Positions 1 to 6,403 of a stretch of DNA of 10,422 nt are shown here, in pieces. Below the pieces are notes generated by a model that was given only the letters and a program-made list of their open reading frames with translations, had not been told where the DNA came from and did no database searches. Source of the stretch: an uncultured Methylococcaceae bacterium (lineage in GTDB: Bacteria > Pseudomonadota > Gammaproteobacteria > Methylococcales > Methylomonadaceae). The position numbers and the translations under genes are program-made. The stretch is taken from assembly GCA_903839795.1 (NCBI GenBank), contig CAIMDR010000708.1:1-10422 (forward strand). The letters run 5' to 3'. The first letter of the stretch is position 1, and each line of letters begins with the position of its first letter.

Positions 1-1005
1 ACATTAATCACGGCGTTGGGCTGTGGCATAGGCAAAGACGAATATAATCTGGCCAAATTGCGTTATCACCGTATTATTATCATGACCGATGCGGATGTCG
101 ATGGCTCACATATCAGAACCTTATTGCTGACGTTTTTTTATAGACAATTACCGGAGATAGTAGAAAAAGGTTATATCTATATTGCCCAACCTCCGTTATA
201 CAAAGTTAAAAAAGGTAAGCAAGAACATTACGTTAAAGATGATGCCCAGTTAAATGAATATCTGATTCAGCTTGCGCTTGATAAAGCTCAGCTTTTTACC
301 GATGAAACAGCACCCCCAATTCAGGGGCAGGGTCTGGAAAAACTCGCCAAAGAATTTACCGGTGTCGTGAGCGTCATCAATCGTTTATCCAGACGTTACG
401 ATGATGTTTTTCTTGAGCAGTTTTGTTATATGGATGTCATTAATGACGACATCAAACAAGATCAACAAAAACTCACCGCCTGGTTTGCCAAGATGGAGCA
501 ACAACTCAAAGATTGTGAAAGCAAGGCAGTGTTCTCAATTGAACTGGACTACAAGGCCGGTAACGAGTTTTCGGCAGTTGTTAATAAAAAACTGCACGGC
601 ATAACCAAAACGTTTGTATTACCCTCGACTTTCTTTAACGGCAAGGATTACCAAAAAATTTCCCAATACGCCAATGATACGGCGGGTATGTTTAATGAAG
701 CATCCTATATGCAAATGGGCGAAAGACAACAGCCCGTCAACAGCTTTAAACAAGCCTTTGAATGGATGATGAAAGAAATTAAAAAAGGCCAGCATATACA
801 GCGTTACAAAGGTTTGGGTGAAATGAATCCGGAACAATTGTGGGAAACCACACTGGATTCCAATAACCGCCGGTTGTTGCAGGTTAGAATTGAAGACGTG
901 ATCGCAGCGGATGAGATTTTCACTACGCTGATGGGTGATGTTGTAGAACCCCGACGCGATTTTATTGTTAAAAATGCCTTGGATGTCACCAATCTGGATG
1001 TTTAA
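1..1005 (+). CDS. gyrB: DNA gyrase subunit B, 3' part (5' end outside window)
   Basis: This is the C-terminal 334 residues of the ATPase subunit of DNA gyrase, which with GyrA introduces negative supercoils. The frame is open from base 1 and begins inside the TOPRIM domain at [14 protein letters not shown]. The metal-binding DxDxD motif follows in [12 protein letters not shown] (about bases 82-117), then the QPPLYK segment. Next comes an insert of roughly 170 residues, typical of GyrB from gammaproteobacteria, and then the GyrA-contacting tail [18 protein letters not shown]. The end [20 protein letters not shown] closely matches the E. coli GyrB terminus. ParE was considered, but ParE lacks this insert and ends differently. 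The TAA stop lies two bases before the lgt start, so the two genes are probably co-transcribed. Identity is near certain; only the 5' end is missing. Confidence 0.97.
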   Translation, partial: TLITALGCGIGKDEYNLAKLRYHRIIIMTDADVDGSHIRTLLLTFFYRQLPEIVEKGYIYIAQPPLYKVKKGKQEHYVKDDAQLNEYLIQLALDKAQLFTDETAPPIQGQGLEKLAKEFTGVVSVINRLSRRYDDVFLEQFCYMDVINDDIKQDQQKLTAWFAKMEQQLKDCESKAVFSIELDYKAGNEFSAVVNKKLHGITKTFVLPSTFFNGKDYQKISQYANDTAGMFNEASYMQMGERQQPVNSFKQAFEWMMKEIKKGQHIQRYKGLGEMNPEQLWETTLDSNNRRLLQVRIEDVIAADEIFTTLMGDVVEPRRDFIVKNALDVTNLDV

Positions 1006-1007
1006 TT

Positions 1008-1799
1008 ATGCTAACTTACCCTCAAATTGATCCCGTTGCACTGGCCTTAGGCCCTGTAAAAATACATTGGTACGGACTGATGTATGTGATTGGTTTTGCC
1101 GCTGTCTGGTTGATAGGGCAAAAACGGGCGGAACAACCTTGGTCACCCATTAAACCGGAAGCTATAGAAGATCTGGTTACTTATGGCGCGGTGGGCGTAA
1201 TTTTGGGTGGCAGAATAGGTTATATTTTATTTTATAATTTTACTGAGTTTCTAAGTAACCCGATTATTCTGTTTAAAATATGGCAAGGCGGCATGTCCTT
1301 TCATGGCGGCATGTTGGGGGTTTTTATTGCGATGTGGTTTTTTGCAAAAAAACAGCAATGCACCCTGCTGCAACTGACCGATATTATCGCGCCGTTGGCA
1401 CCGATAGGCTTGGGGGCAGGGCGCATCGGTAATTTTATCAATTCCGAACTCTGGGGCAGAACGACTGATGTACCTTGGGCGATGGTGTTTCCTAATGGTG
1501 GCCCGCTTGCGCGTCATCCGTCACAACTGTATGAAGCCTTTTTAGAAGGGTTCGTACTGTTTATTATTCTCTGGCTATATTCCGCTAAACCAAGACCGGT
1601 AGGCGCAATTACCGGGATGTCCTTGTTGTTCTACGGCTGCTTCCGGTTTTTTGTTGAATTTTTTAGAATGCCGGATGCACAGCTAGGTTTTCTGGCTTTG
1701 GATTGGGTTACCATGGGTCAGATACTATCAACACCGATGATCATCATTGGTGCTGGATTTATTTATTTTTCCTATAAAAAAAGTATTCCGAGCAAGTAA
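1008..1799 (+). CDS. lgt: Prolipoprotein diacylglyceryl transferase Lgt
   Basis: This inner-membrane enzyme transfers diacylglycerol from phosphatidylglycerol to the lipobox cysteine of prolipoproteins, the first step of lipoprotein maturation. The 263-residue length is normal for the family. Several hydrophobic spans are visible (about residues 20-37, 60-77, 100-113, 125-136, 180-192, 200-215 and 238-256), consistent with a seven-helix protein. The family signature [14 protein letters not shown] occupies residues 138-151, including the essential Arg139 and Asn142. [10 protein letters not shown] contains His99, equivalent to E. coli His103. HPSQLYE (170-176) and FRFFVEFFR (212-220) are also conserved. 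The ATG lies two bases after the gyrB stop, so expression probably depends on that transcript. In enteric bacteria thyA follows lgt directly; here the restriction locus separates them. Confidence 0.97.
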   Translation: MLTYPQIDPVALALGPVKIHWYGLMYVIGFAAVWLIGQKRAEQPWSPIKPEAIEDLVTYGAVGVILGGRIGYILFYNFTEFLSNPIILFKIWQGGMSFHGGMLGVFIAMWFFAKKQQCTLLQLTDIIAPLAPIGLGAGRIGNFINSELWGRTTDVPWAMVFPNGGPLARHPSQLYEAFLEGFVLFIILWLYSAKPRPVGAITGMSLLFYGCFRFFVEFFRMPDAQLGFLALDWVTMGQILSTPMIIIGAGFIYFSYKKSIPSK

Positions 1800-1807
1800 A
1801 ATGTGTA

Positions 1808-1838
1808 TTTACTGATATTCTGTTTGATTGATCATAAT
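1808..1838 (+). promoter_or_regulatory. Candidate promoter for hsdR
   Basis: A -10-like hexamer CATAAT (1833-1838) matches the consensus at five of six positions. A -35-like TTTACT (1808-1813) matches at four of six, and the spacer is 19 bases, on the long side. Transcription would start near 1845, about 29 bases before the hsdR ATG. The -10 lies in the loop between the arms of the inverted repeat at 1812-1858. This is by eye only and weak. Confidence 0.25.
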
Positions 1839-1858
1839 CCGGTCAAACGGAATATCAG
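1812..1858. repeat. Long inverted repeat in the hsdR leader
   Basis: Left arm CTGATATTCTGTTTGA (1812-1827) and right arm TCAAACGGAATATCAG (1843-1858) are complementary over 16 bases, with one G-U pair as RNA and a 15-base loop. No T-run follows, so it is a poor intrinsic terminator for lgt. The right arm ends five bases before the AGGGA Shine-Dalgarno sequence (1863-1867) of hsdR. It could be an mRNA stem limiting hsdR translation, an operator around the candidate -10 box, or a boundary scar of the inserted locus. The pairing is directly visible; the role is inferred. Confidence 0.7.
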
Positions 1859-1873
1859 CAATAGGGAAATGCC

Positions 1874-4291
1874 ATGAGTTATAACGAAGCAGAAACACGT
1901 TACTACCTGATTGATCCCGTATTACGAGACAAGGGCTATGACGATCATTTCAAACTTAAACTGGAAACGCCCGCGCCGGTAGAAGCCATCGGTCATAAAG
2001 GCCGCAGACGTGCCGGAGGCGGTCGCACTGATTATCTGCTTTGCGTACAAGCAGGCGATAGTCCTAAACCGTTACCTGTTGGCGTGCTGGAAGCCAAAAA
2101 ACAATCAGAAGACCCGTTAAAAGGCATGCAACAAGCCAAAGGTTATTCCGAATGCAGCCGCTTTAGCGTTCAGTATGTATTTGCCACCAATGGTCATTTA
2201 TACGGTGAATACGATAAAACCAGCGGTTTGCAAACCGGGCCACATTCACTCAAAGACCACTTCCCTAGCCATAATGACTTAACCCGTCGTTATGCTAAAG
2301 ATACCGGTATTGATCTTGGCAAACCCGAATCAGCCCTGTTATTTATGGCTGATAGTCCGGCTTATCCCAAAGCCCGCTATTATCAAGATGCTGCCATTCG
2401 CGCCTGCTTCGAAAAAATACTTATTTGTGAACAAAATCATAAAGATAGTCGTGTTTTACTGGCGCTGGCAACAGGCGCTGGTAAAACCGTCATTGCGGCA
2501 AACTTGCTGTGGCGCTTGCACCAAGCCCAACGCTTGCACCAAGCCCAACGCTTGCCAAAACCGGCTTTGTTTCTTTGCGACCGCGATGAGTTGCGTGAAC
2601 AGGGTTACAACAAACTTAAAGCAGTCTTCGGCGACAATGCCCGATTGGTTACCAACAATAAAGGCGAAAACAGCGCCAAAAATGCCCGGATACATATTGC
2701 AACCTACCAAACTTTGGGATTGGATGATGACGAGAATGACACCATCAGCTTTCTTAGCAAACATTATCCGATAGATGCCTTTAGCGTCATTATTATCGAC
2801 GAATGCCATCGTTCTGCCTGGGGGCGTTGGTCAGAAGTGTTATTACGCAATCCCAATGCCATACAAATCGGCTTGACCGCTACGCCTCGTGAACTGCGCG
2901 AATCCAAAAATCAAAGTAAAGAAGATACGCTTATTACTGCAAACAACCTTAAATACTTTGGTAATCCGGTTTATGAATATTCCCTGATACAAGCGCAGGA
3001 AGACGGTTATCTTGCAGCTTGTGAAATTGTCAAACGCCGTGCGTCCATTGACGGTAAAACCTTTACCAGCGATGAAGTGTTTAAAGCCAAGCCGGTTGAT
3101 GCTAAAACCGGCCGACAAATCAGGCAGGAAGAAATCAAAGACCAATACACTTCCAGGCAATTTGATAGCCAACTGGTCATGCCGGAACGCATCGCTGCTA
3201 TGTGCGAAGATTTGTTTAAACAGCTTTGTCTGCACGGCGGCCCTGAACAGAAAGTGATTATCTTTTGTACCCGAGAACTTCACGCCGATCGTGTTGCCAT
3301 GCAGATGAATAATCTTTACAGCGAATGGTGCAAACAACAAGGGAAAGCCGCCAAAGAATATTACGCCTTTAAATGCATGGGTACCGCCAACGGAGGGCGC
3401 GAAATGATTGAACCGATGCGAGGCTCCGGTGAACGGGCTTTTATTGCCTGTACCGTTGATTTACTGGCAACCGGCGTTGATATAGAACGGCTTAATGCCG
3501 TAGTATTTTTTAGGTATCTGGAATCCAGTATCTTGTTTTATCAAATGCTCGGGCGAGGTACCCGTATTGATGAAGTCACGCAAAAATATAAATTCTGGCT
3601 ATACGATTACACGGGTGTAACCGATTTATTTGGTACCGATTTCATTACCGCGCAAAATTCGGGTAAAAAGAAAAAACCAACGGGCGGCGGTGACGGTGGC
3701 GAGGGAGAAGGAGAAGATGAACCACCGGTGATTCAAATAGCGGGTCAAATTGTCACCGTCAATTCAGAAGGCCGCTTTATCCTCACTCGACGAGAAGGAC
3801 GGGATGTAAAAATACCGATAGATGAATATTGCCGTGAAATGCTGCAACGGGTGGTCAATGAAGCAAGTAACTTACAAGATTTTCGGCAGTTATGGATAGA
3901 AAACAAAAAACGCCGCGAGTTTATTGATCATTTATTGGGCGAAAACTACTCGCCCGAAGTATTACGGGAACTGGAAAACATGCAGGATTTTGATTATTAC
4001 GACATGTTCGCCCACCACGGTTACCATGCCCAAGCCCTAAAACGGCAAGAACGCGGACAGCGTTACCTTGATCAAAATCTACCCTGGTTTGAAGGTATGC
4101 CAACTGAAACCGAGATTGTATTAAAAGGCTTTGGTCATCAGTTTAGCTTGGGTGGCACCGAGGCATTGGAATCAGATTCACTCTGGCAAGTGCCGGAAAT
4201 TAGTCGGGCGGGTGGTTTAGCCGCTTTGAAAAAATGGGGGCAACCAGGAGCGGTGATATTGGAAGCGAAACAGAGGTTGTTTGGGGTATGA
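1874..4291 (+). CDS. hsdR: Type I restriction enzyme R subunit (EcoEI-like HsdR)
   Basis: This is the ATP-dependent translocase and nuclease of a type I restriction complex, which with HsdM and HsdS cuts unmethylated DNA far from the recognition site. The N-terminal nuclease domain has a PD-(D/E)xK pattern: Asp53 in GGRTDYLL and Glu73-Ala-Lys75 in VLEAKK, followed by QQAKGYSE. Superfamily 2 helicase motifs follow: Walker A ATGAGKT (199-205), DECH (309-312), LTATP (334-338) and QMLGRGTR (557-564). A basic, then glycine- and acid-rich linker (about 597-618) leads to a C-terminal domain of the EcoEI R type, presumably the HsdM/HsdS contact. The 805-residue length fits this subfamily. ATG 1874 follows an AGGGA ribosome site. 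The gene overlaps hsdS by ATGA. A hexapeptide is duplicated just after Walker A (2513-2555). Confidence 0.95.
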   Translation: MSYNEAETRYYLIDPVLRDKGYDDHFKLKLETPAPVEAIGHKGRRRAGGGRTDYLLCVQAGDSPKPLPVGVLEAKKQSEDPLKGMQQAKGYSECSRFSVQYVFATNGHLYGEYDKTSGLQTGPHSLKDHFPSHNDLTRRYAKDTGIDLGKPESALLFMADSPAYPKARYYQDAAIRACFEKILICEQNHKDSRVLLALATGAGKTVIAANLLWRLHQAQRLHQAQRLPKPALFLCDRDELREQGYNKLKAVFGDNARLVTNNKGENSAKNARIHIATYQTLGLDDDENDTISFLSKHYPIDAFSVIIIDECHRSAWGRWSEVLLRNPNAIQIGLTATPRELRESKNQSKEDTLITANNLKYFGNPVYEYSLIQAQEDGYLAACEIVKRRASIDGKTFTSDEVFKAKPVDAKTGRQIRQEEIKDQYTSRQFDSQLVMPERIAAMCEDLFKQLCLHGGPEQKVIIFCTRELHADRVAMQMNNLYSEWCKQQGKAAKEYYAFKCMGTANGGREMIEPMRGSGERAFIACTVDLLATGVDIERLNAVVFFRYLESSILFYQMLGRGTRIDEVTQKYKFWLYDYTGVTDLFGTDFITAQNSGKKKKPTGGGDGGEGEGEDEPPVIQIAGQIVTVNSEGRFILTRREGRDVKIPIDEYCREMLQRVVNEASNLQDFRQLWIENKKRREFIDHLLGENYSPEVLRELENMQDFDYYDMFAHHGYHAQALKRQERGQRYLDQNLPWFEGMPTETEIVLKGFGHQFSLGGTEALESDSLWQVPEISRAGGLAALKKWGQPGAVILEAKQRLFGV
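2513..2555 (+). repeat. 18-bp tandem repeat inside hsdR
   Basis: CGCTTGCACCAAGCCCAA is present twice without mismatch (2513-2530, 2531-2548), followed by a 7-base partial third copy (2549-2555). It encodes RLHQAQ twice, giving RLHQAQRLHQAQRL. The position is 10 residues after the Walker A motif, where the helix normally runs into the strand beginning PALFLCDRDEL. Because the unit is a multiple of three, gain or loss of a copy keeps the frame. Perfect identity suggests recent slippage. Confidence 0.9.
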
Positions 4292-5697
4292 GTATTGAAT
4301 ATGTTGCTTTTGAAAAGGCTTTTGTTTCTGAAGCGGTAGGGCGATTCAAAATTAAAGAATCGGAATATAGTCCTTCTGGTTTAATAAAAGTTGTTGATCA
4401 GGGTCAAAGCCTAGTTTCAGGTTTCACTGACCAAGTTGATTTAATTAGAAAAAACATACCTTATATCGTTTTTGGAGATCATACAAAAGCAATTAAGTTT
4501 GTTGATTTTCAGTTTGTAGTTGGGGCGGATGGAGTAAGACTTTATAAACCTGCCGAAGGCTTTGATGCTGAATTTCTTTTCTTTTTTCTGCGAAGCGCTA
4601 ACCTTCCGAGTGATGGTTATGGTAGGCATTCAAAATACCTCAATGACTTGTGCGTTCCAAAAATAGATTTAGAAAATCAACTTATTATCACTGCCCAAAT
4701 TAAAGTCCAACTCGCCGAAGTAGAAGCCGCCCGTAAGGCTTTGCAATGCCAACAACAGGAAATCGTCAATCTGGCGAACACCCTTATCCGTGCAAGCCTG
4801 GAACAATCCGTAGGAGCGGGCCATGCCCGCGATTTGAGCCACGGCGATGACCCTTCGCGGGCACGGCCCGCTCCTACGGAATGGCAACAACAGGAAATCG
4901 TCAATCTGGCGAACACCCTTATCCGTGCAAGCCTGGAACAATCCGTAGGAGCGGGTCATGCCCGCGATTTGAGCCACGGTGATGACCATTCGCGGGCACG
5001 GCCCGCTCCTACGGAATGGCAACAACAGGAAATCGTCAATCTGGCGAATAGCATTATCCGTGCAAGCATAGAACAATCTGTAGGAGCGGGCCATGCCCGC
5101 GATTTGAGCCACGGCGATGACCCTTCGCGGGCACGGCCCGCTCCTACATCCGTCACCGAAATCCGGTTGGGCGAGGTATTGGAAGAAATCAAAAAAGGCA
5201 TAGGTGAAACTTGGGCGGATTATCCGGTATTGGGTGCAACCCGTGGCGGTTTGGCACCTGCCAAAGAGCAGCCCGGAAAATATCCGCAACGCTATAAACC
5301 GGTATCTTGCGGTACGGTTTTTTATAATCCCATGCGTATTTTGATAGGCTCTATTGCCTTTGTGGATGACGACGATGAGCCAGGCATCACCAGCCCCGAT
5401 TATGTGGCTTTGCGAGGCAAACCCGGATTGGTCGATTCACGCTGGTTTTATTACTGGCTCAGGTCGCCTTATGGCGAGCATTGCATCAATTCATTGGCAC
5501 GCGGCGCAGTCCGTGAACGCATGTTGTTTAACCGACTGGCAGAAGGTTCAATCCTGCTGCCATCTTACCCGGAACAGCTCAGAGCGTCTAAAGCCTTGGC
5601 AACATTGAAATCAATGAAGTCCGCCATACAAAAACAATTAAATGACCTTGATAAAATCCCTGAACGCTTGCTTGCGCAAGCCTTTGAGAAGATATAG
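4288..5697 (+). CDS. hsdS: Type I restriction-modification specificity subunit HsdS with expanded central linker
   Basis: HsdS chooses the bipartite target for methylation and cleavage: two target recognition domains (TRDs) each read a half-site, and helical conserved regions set the gap. I choose ATG 4288 (MSIEYVAFEK, 469 residues), because it overlaps the hsdR stop as ATGA and has AGAGG at 4272-4276; the in-frame ATG 4234 lies deep inside hsdR. TRD1 covers about 1-125. The first helical region begins ENQLIITAQIKVQLAEVEAARKAL (from 129, quoted only as a motif region). Residues 155-287 are three 45-residue repeats that include translated REP sequence. TRD2 runs about 288-425, and the second helical region PEQLRASKALATLKSM to IPERLLAQAFEKI runs 428-469. 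TRD1 DNA is about 36% GC by hand count (4321-4680), against about 50% for 5161-5400. The frame is intact throughout; whether the protein works is unknown. Confidence 0.92.
   Translation: MSIEYVAFEKAFVSEAVGRFKIKESEYSPSGLIKVVDQGQSLVSGFTDQVDLIRKNIPYIVFGDHTKAIKFVDFQFVVGADGVRLYKPAEGFDAEFLFFFLRSANLPSDGYGRHSKYLNDLCVPKIDLENQLIITAQIKVQLAEVEAARKALQCQQQEIVNLANTLIRASLEQSVGAGHARDLSHGDDPSRARPAPTEWQQQEIVNLANTLIRASLEQSVGAGHARDLSHGDDHSRARPAPTEWQQQEIVNLANSIIRASIEQSVGAGHARDLSHGDDPSRARPAPTSVTEIRLGEVLEEIKKGIGETWADYPVLGATRGGLAPAKEQPGKYPQRYKPVSCGTVFYNPMRILIGSIAFVDDDDEPGITSPDYVALRGKPGLVDSRWFYYWLRSPYGEHCINSLARGAVRERMLFNRLAEGSILLPSYPEQLRASKALATLKSMKSAIQKQLNDLDKIPERLLAQAFEKI
4810..4877. repeat. REP pair 1 within hsdS
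   Basis: This 68-bp inverted pair starts GTAGGAGC and ends GCTCCTAC. Each half contains a perfect 6-bp stem, GCGGGC with GCCCGC, around a three-base loop (CAT in the left half). The GTAG at the outer ends is the conserved tetranucleotide known from RAYT-linked REPs. The hsdS frame passes through without a stop. Confidence 0.93.
4945..5012. repeat. REP pair 2 within hsdS
   Basis: This is the second copy of the 68-bp REP pair, with three base changes from copy 1. One, at 4956, turns a stem G-C into a G-U pair; another changes the encoded Pro to His (DDPS to DDHS). The outer GTAG/CTAC ends are kept. Confidence 0.93.
5080..5147. repeat. REP pair 3 within hsdS
   Basis: This is the third copy, identical over 68 bp to the pair at 4810-4877 although the linker code preceding it has six changes. 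It ends at CTCCTAC, directly against the start of TRD2 (Ser288). Confidence 0.93.
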
Positions 5698-5723
5698 TTA
5701 TGGTATGCCAAAATAAATTTGTT

Positions 5724-5791
5724 GTAGGAGCGGGCCATGCCCGCGATCATGGGCGATCATAACTCTGTTCGCGGGTATAGCCCGTACCTAC
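5724..5791. repeat. REP pair at the left end of the RAYT unit
   Basis: The left half (5724-5746) is identical over 23 bases to the left half of REP pairs 1 and 3 inside hsdS. The pair has the same 68-bp length, but its middle and right half (GCGGGTATAGCCCGTACCTAC) have diverged, so the right stem is reduced to four pairs. It overlaps the start of the RAYT gene. Confidence 0.92.
5727..5739 (+). promoter_or_regulatory. Ribosome binding site and ATG supplied by a REP palindrome
   Basis: Within the left REP half, GGAG (5727-5730) is followed after six bases (CGGGCC) by ATG (5737-5739), an ideal Shine-Dalgarno spacing. No ATG, GTG or TTG in this frame lies between the REP (last ATG 5749) and the conserved RAYT core, so the start must be one of the two ATGs inside the REP. 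The stem GCGGGC/GCCCGC would enclose the ATG and could limit initiation. Confidence 0.6.
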
Positions 5792-6252
5792 AAAAAAATA
5801 GACCTGGACATAAAGCTTTACGCAAAGGAAGGGTATCCCTGCCCAACCACATTTATTCGATAACCACTACAACGCTTAATCGACAACGTTTTTTTGATGA
5901 TTTTATCGCTGGTTGTGCTGCGGCACGGTGTTTTGAAAACACGATAATTCTTGGTGATGCAAAAATGCTGGCGTGGGTGCTGATGCCGGATCATGCGCAC
6001 TGGCTTGTTGGTTTGGGTAAACAAGATAGCTTGAGTATTGTTGTCAACCGACTGAAATCGTCCAGCTCAAGATTGGCAAATAAAATTCTTGGTCGGCGAG
6101 GGATACTCTGGGAACCCGGATACTATGATCATGCCTTACGCGCAGAGGAGGAGTTACTCGATACTGCCCGATACATTATTGCTAATCCGTTAAGAGCGGG
6201 ATTGGTTAAGCGGGTAGGCGATTATCCGTTTTGGAATGCGATTTGGGTTTGA
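5737..6252 (+). CDS. REP-associated tyrosine transposase (RAYT, Y1/HUH nuclease)
   Basis: RAYTs are IS200-like single-strand DNA nucleases thought to recognise and spread REP palindromes. The HUH motif is MPDHAHWLV (His86 and His88). WEPGYYDHALR (125-135) and ARYIIANPLRAGLV (145-157) are family blocks; by comparison with E. coli TnpA-REP, the Tyr of ARYIIANP (Tyr146) is the likely catalytic tyrosine. The core begins at ALRKGRVSLPNHIYSITTTT (27-46). The first 18 residues, MPAIMGDHNSVRGYSPYL, are read from the REP pair itself, so they are probably not conserved. Length is 171 residues with an intact frame. It starts 39 bases after the hsdS stop on the same strand and could be read through from the hsd transcript. 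The family is secure; activity is not shown. Confidence 0.92.
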   Translation: MPAIMGDHNSVRGYSPYLQKNRPGHKALRKGRVSLPNHIYSITTTTLNRQRFFDDFIAGCAAARCFENTIILGDAKMLAWVLMPDHAHWLVGLGKQDSLSIVVNRLKSSSSRLANKILGRRGILWEPGYYDHALRAEEELLDTARYIIANPLRAGLVKRVGDYPFWNAIWV

Positions 6253-6284
6253 TTGTCAGCCGCGACAGTAATCAGATGGTTGGT

Positions 6285-6314
6285 GACCATTACGAGGATG
6301 TCCTCGTAATGGTC
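6285..6314. repeat. Perfect 14-bp hairpin after the RAYT gene
   Basis: GACCATTACGAGGA (6285-6298) and TCCTCGTAATGGTC (6301-6314) are exactly complementary around TG. Neither strand has a T-run after the stem, so it does not look like a standard intrinsic terminator. It is unrelated in sequence to the REPs. It could slow or end transcription between RAYT and hsdM, stabilise mRNA, or bind a dimeric protein. Confidence 0.75.
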
Positions 6315-6368
6315 GAAATCAATTCAAGCGCAAATGCAAAATCCCGGATTTTAGCGGGCAAAAAGTTT

Positions 6369-6392
6369 TTCGCGGGCATGACCCGCTCCTAC
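6369..6392 (-). repeat. Single REP upstream of hsdM
   Basis: Read on the minus strand it begins GTAGGAGCGGGTCATGCCCG, the same as the left half of REP pair 2 in hsdS (C to T change included). It has the usual stem and outer GTAG. No clear partner half is present: the sequence to its left (6340-6368) only weakly resembles a REP. It ends 11 bases before the hsdM start codon. Confidence 0.9.
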
Positions 6393-6403
6393 AAAATACA
6401 TCT

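Larger units (their letters stand above)
4750..5147 (+). repeat. Three tandem 135-bp repeats in the hsdS linker
   Basis: Copies start at 4750, 4885 and 5020, an exact 135-bp (45-codon) period; the third lacks the last seven bases. Each copy has 60 bp of linker code (QQQEIVNLANTLIRASLEQS in copies 1 and 2), then a 68-bp REP pair read as VGAGHARDLSHGDD-x-SRARPAPT, then EW leading into the next copy. Copies 1 and 2 are identical in the linker part, while copy 3 has six changes there (N-S-I for N-T-L, one L to I, one silent). In the REP part copies 1 and 3 are identical and copy 2 has three changes. Linker and REP parts therefore show different histories. Confidence 0.97.
5724..6392 (+). mobile_element. 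REP-RAYT unit between hsdS and hsdM
   Basis: A RAYT gene (5737-6252) is bracketed by REP sequences of one family with their GTAG ends facing outward: GTAGGAGC at 5724 and GCTCCTAC ending at 6392. This is the usual layout of RAYT loci, which are domesticated relatives of IS200/IS605 transposases. The unit lies between the specificity and methylase genes. No target-site duplication is visible, as expected for this family. Confidence 0.75.

Noticed and set aside
1..1005. The first gene as topoisomerase IV parE
   Set aside because: The large insert after the TOPRIM domain and the C-terminal sequence match GyrB.
4234..4287. Earlier in-frame ATG for hsdS at 4234
   Set aside because: It lies within hsdR and would add 18 residues with no family resemblance; ATG 4288 makes the usual ATGA translational coupling.
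4750..5147. Regular repeats that could suggest a CRISPR array
   Set aside because: The units are contiguous at 135 bp with no unique spacers, lie in an open hsdS frame, and contain REP palindromes.
4669..5289. Long open frame on the minus strand opposite the hsdS repeats
   Set aside because: It exists because the repeated REP units are open in several frames; it has no ribosome site and no recognisable domain, and hsdS coding is clear on the + strand.
4288..5697. hsdS as a pseudogene broken by REP insertion
   Set aside because: The frame is open from the ATGA overlap to the C-terminal helix, and both TRDs and both helical regions are present; function is unproven but there is no disruption.
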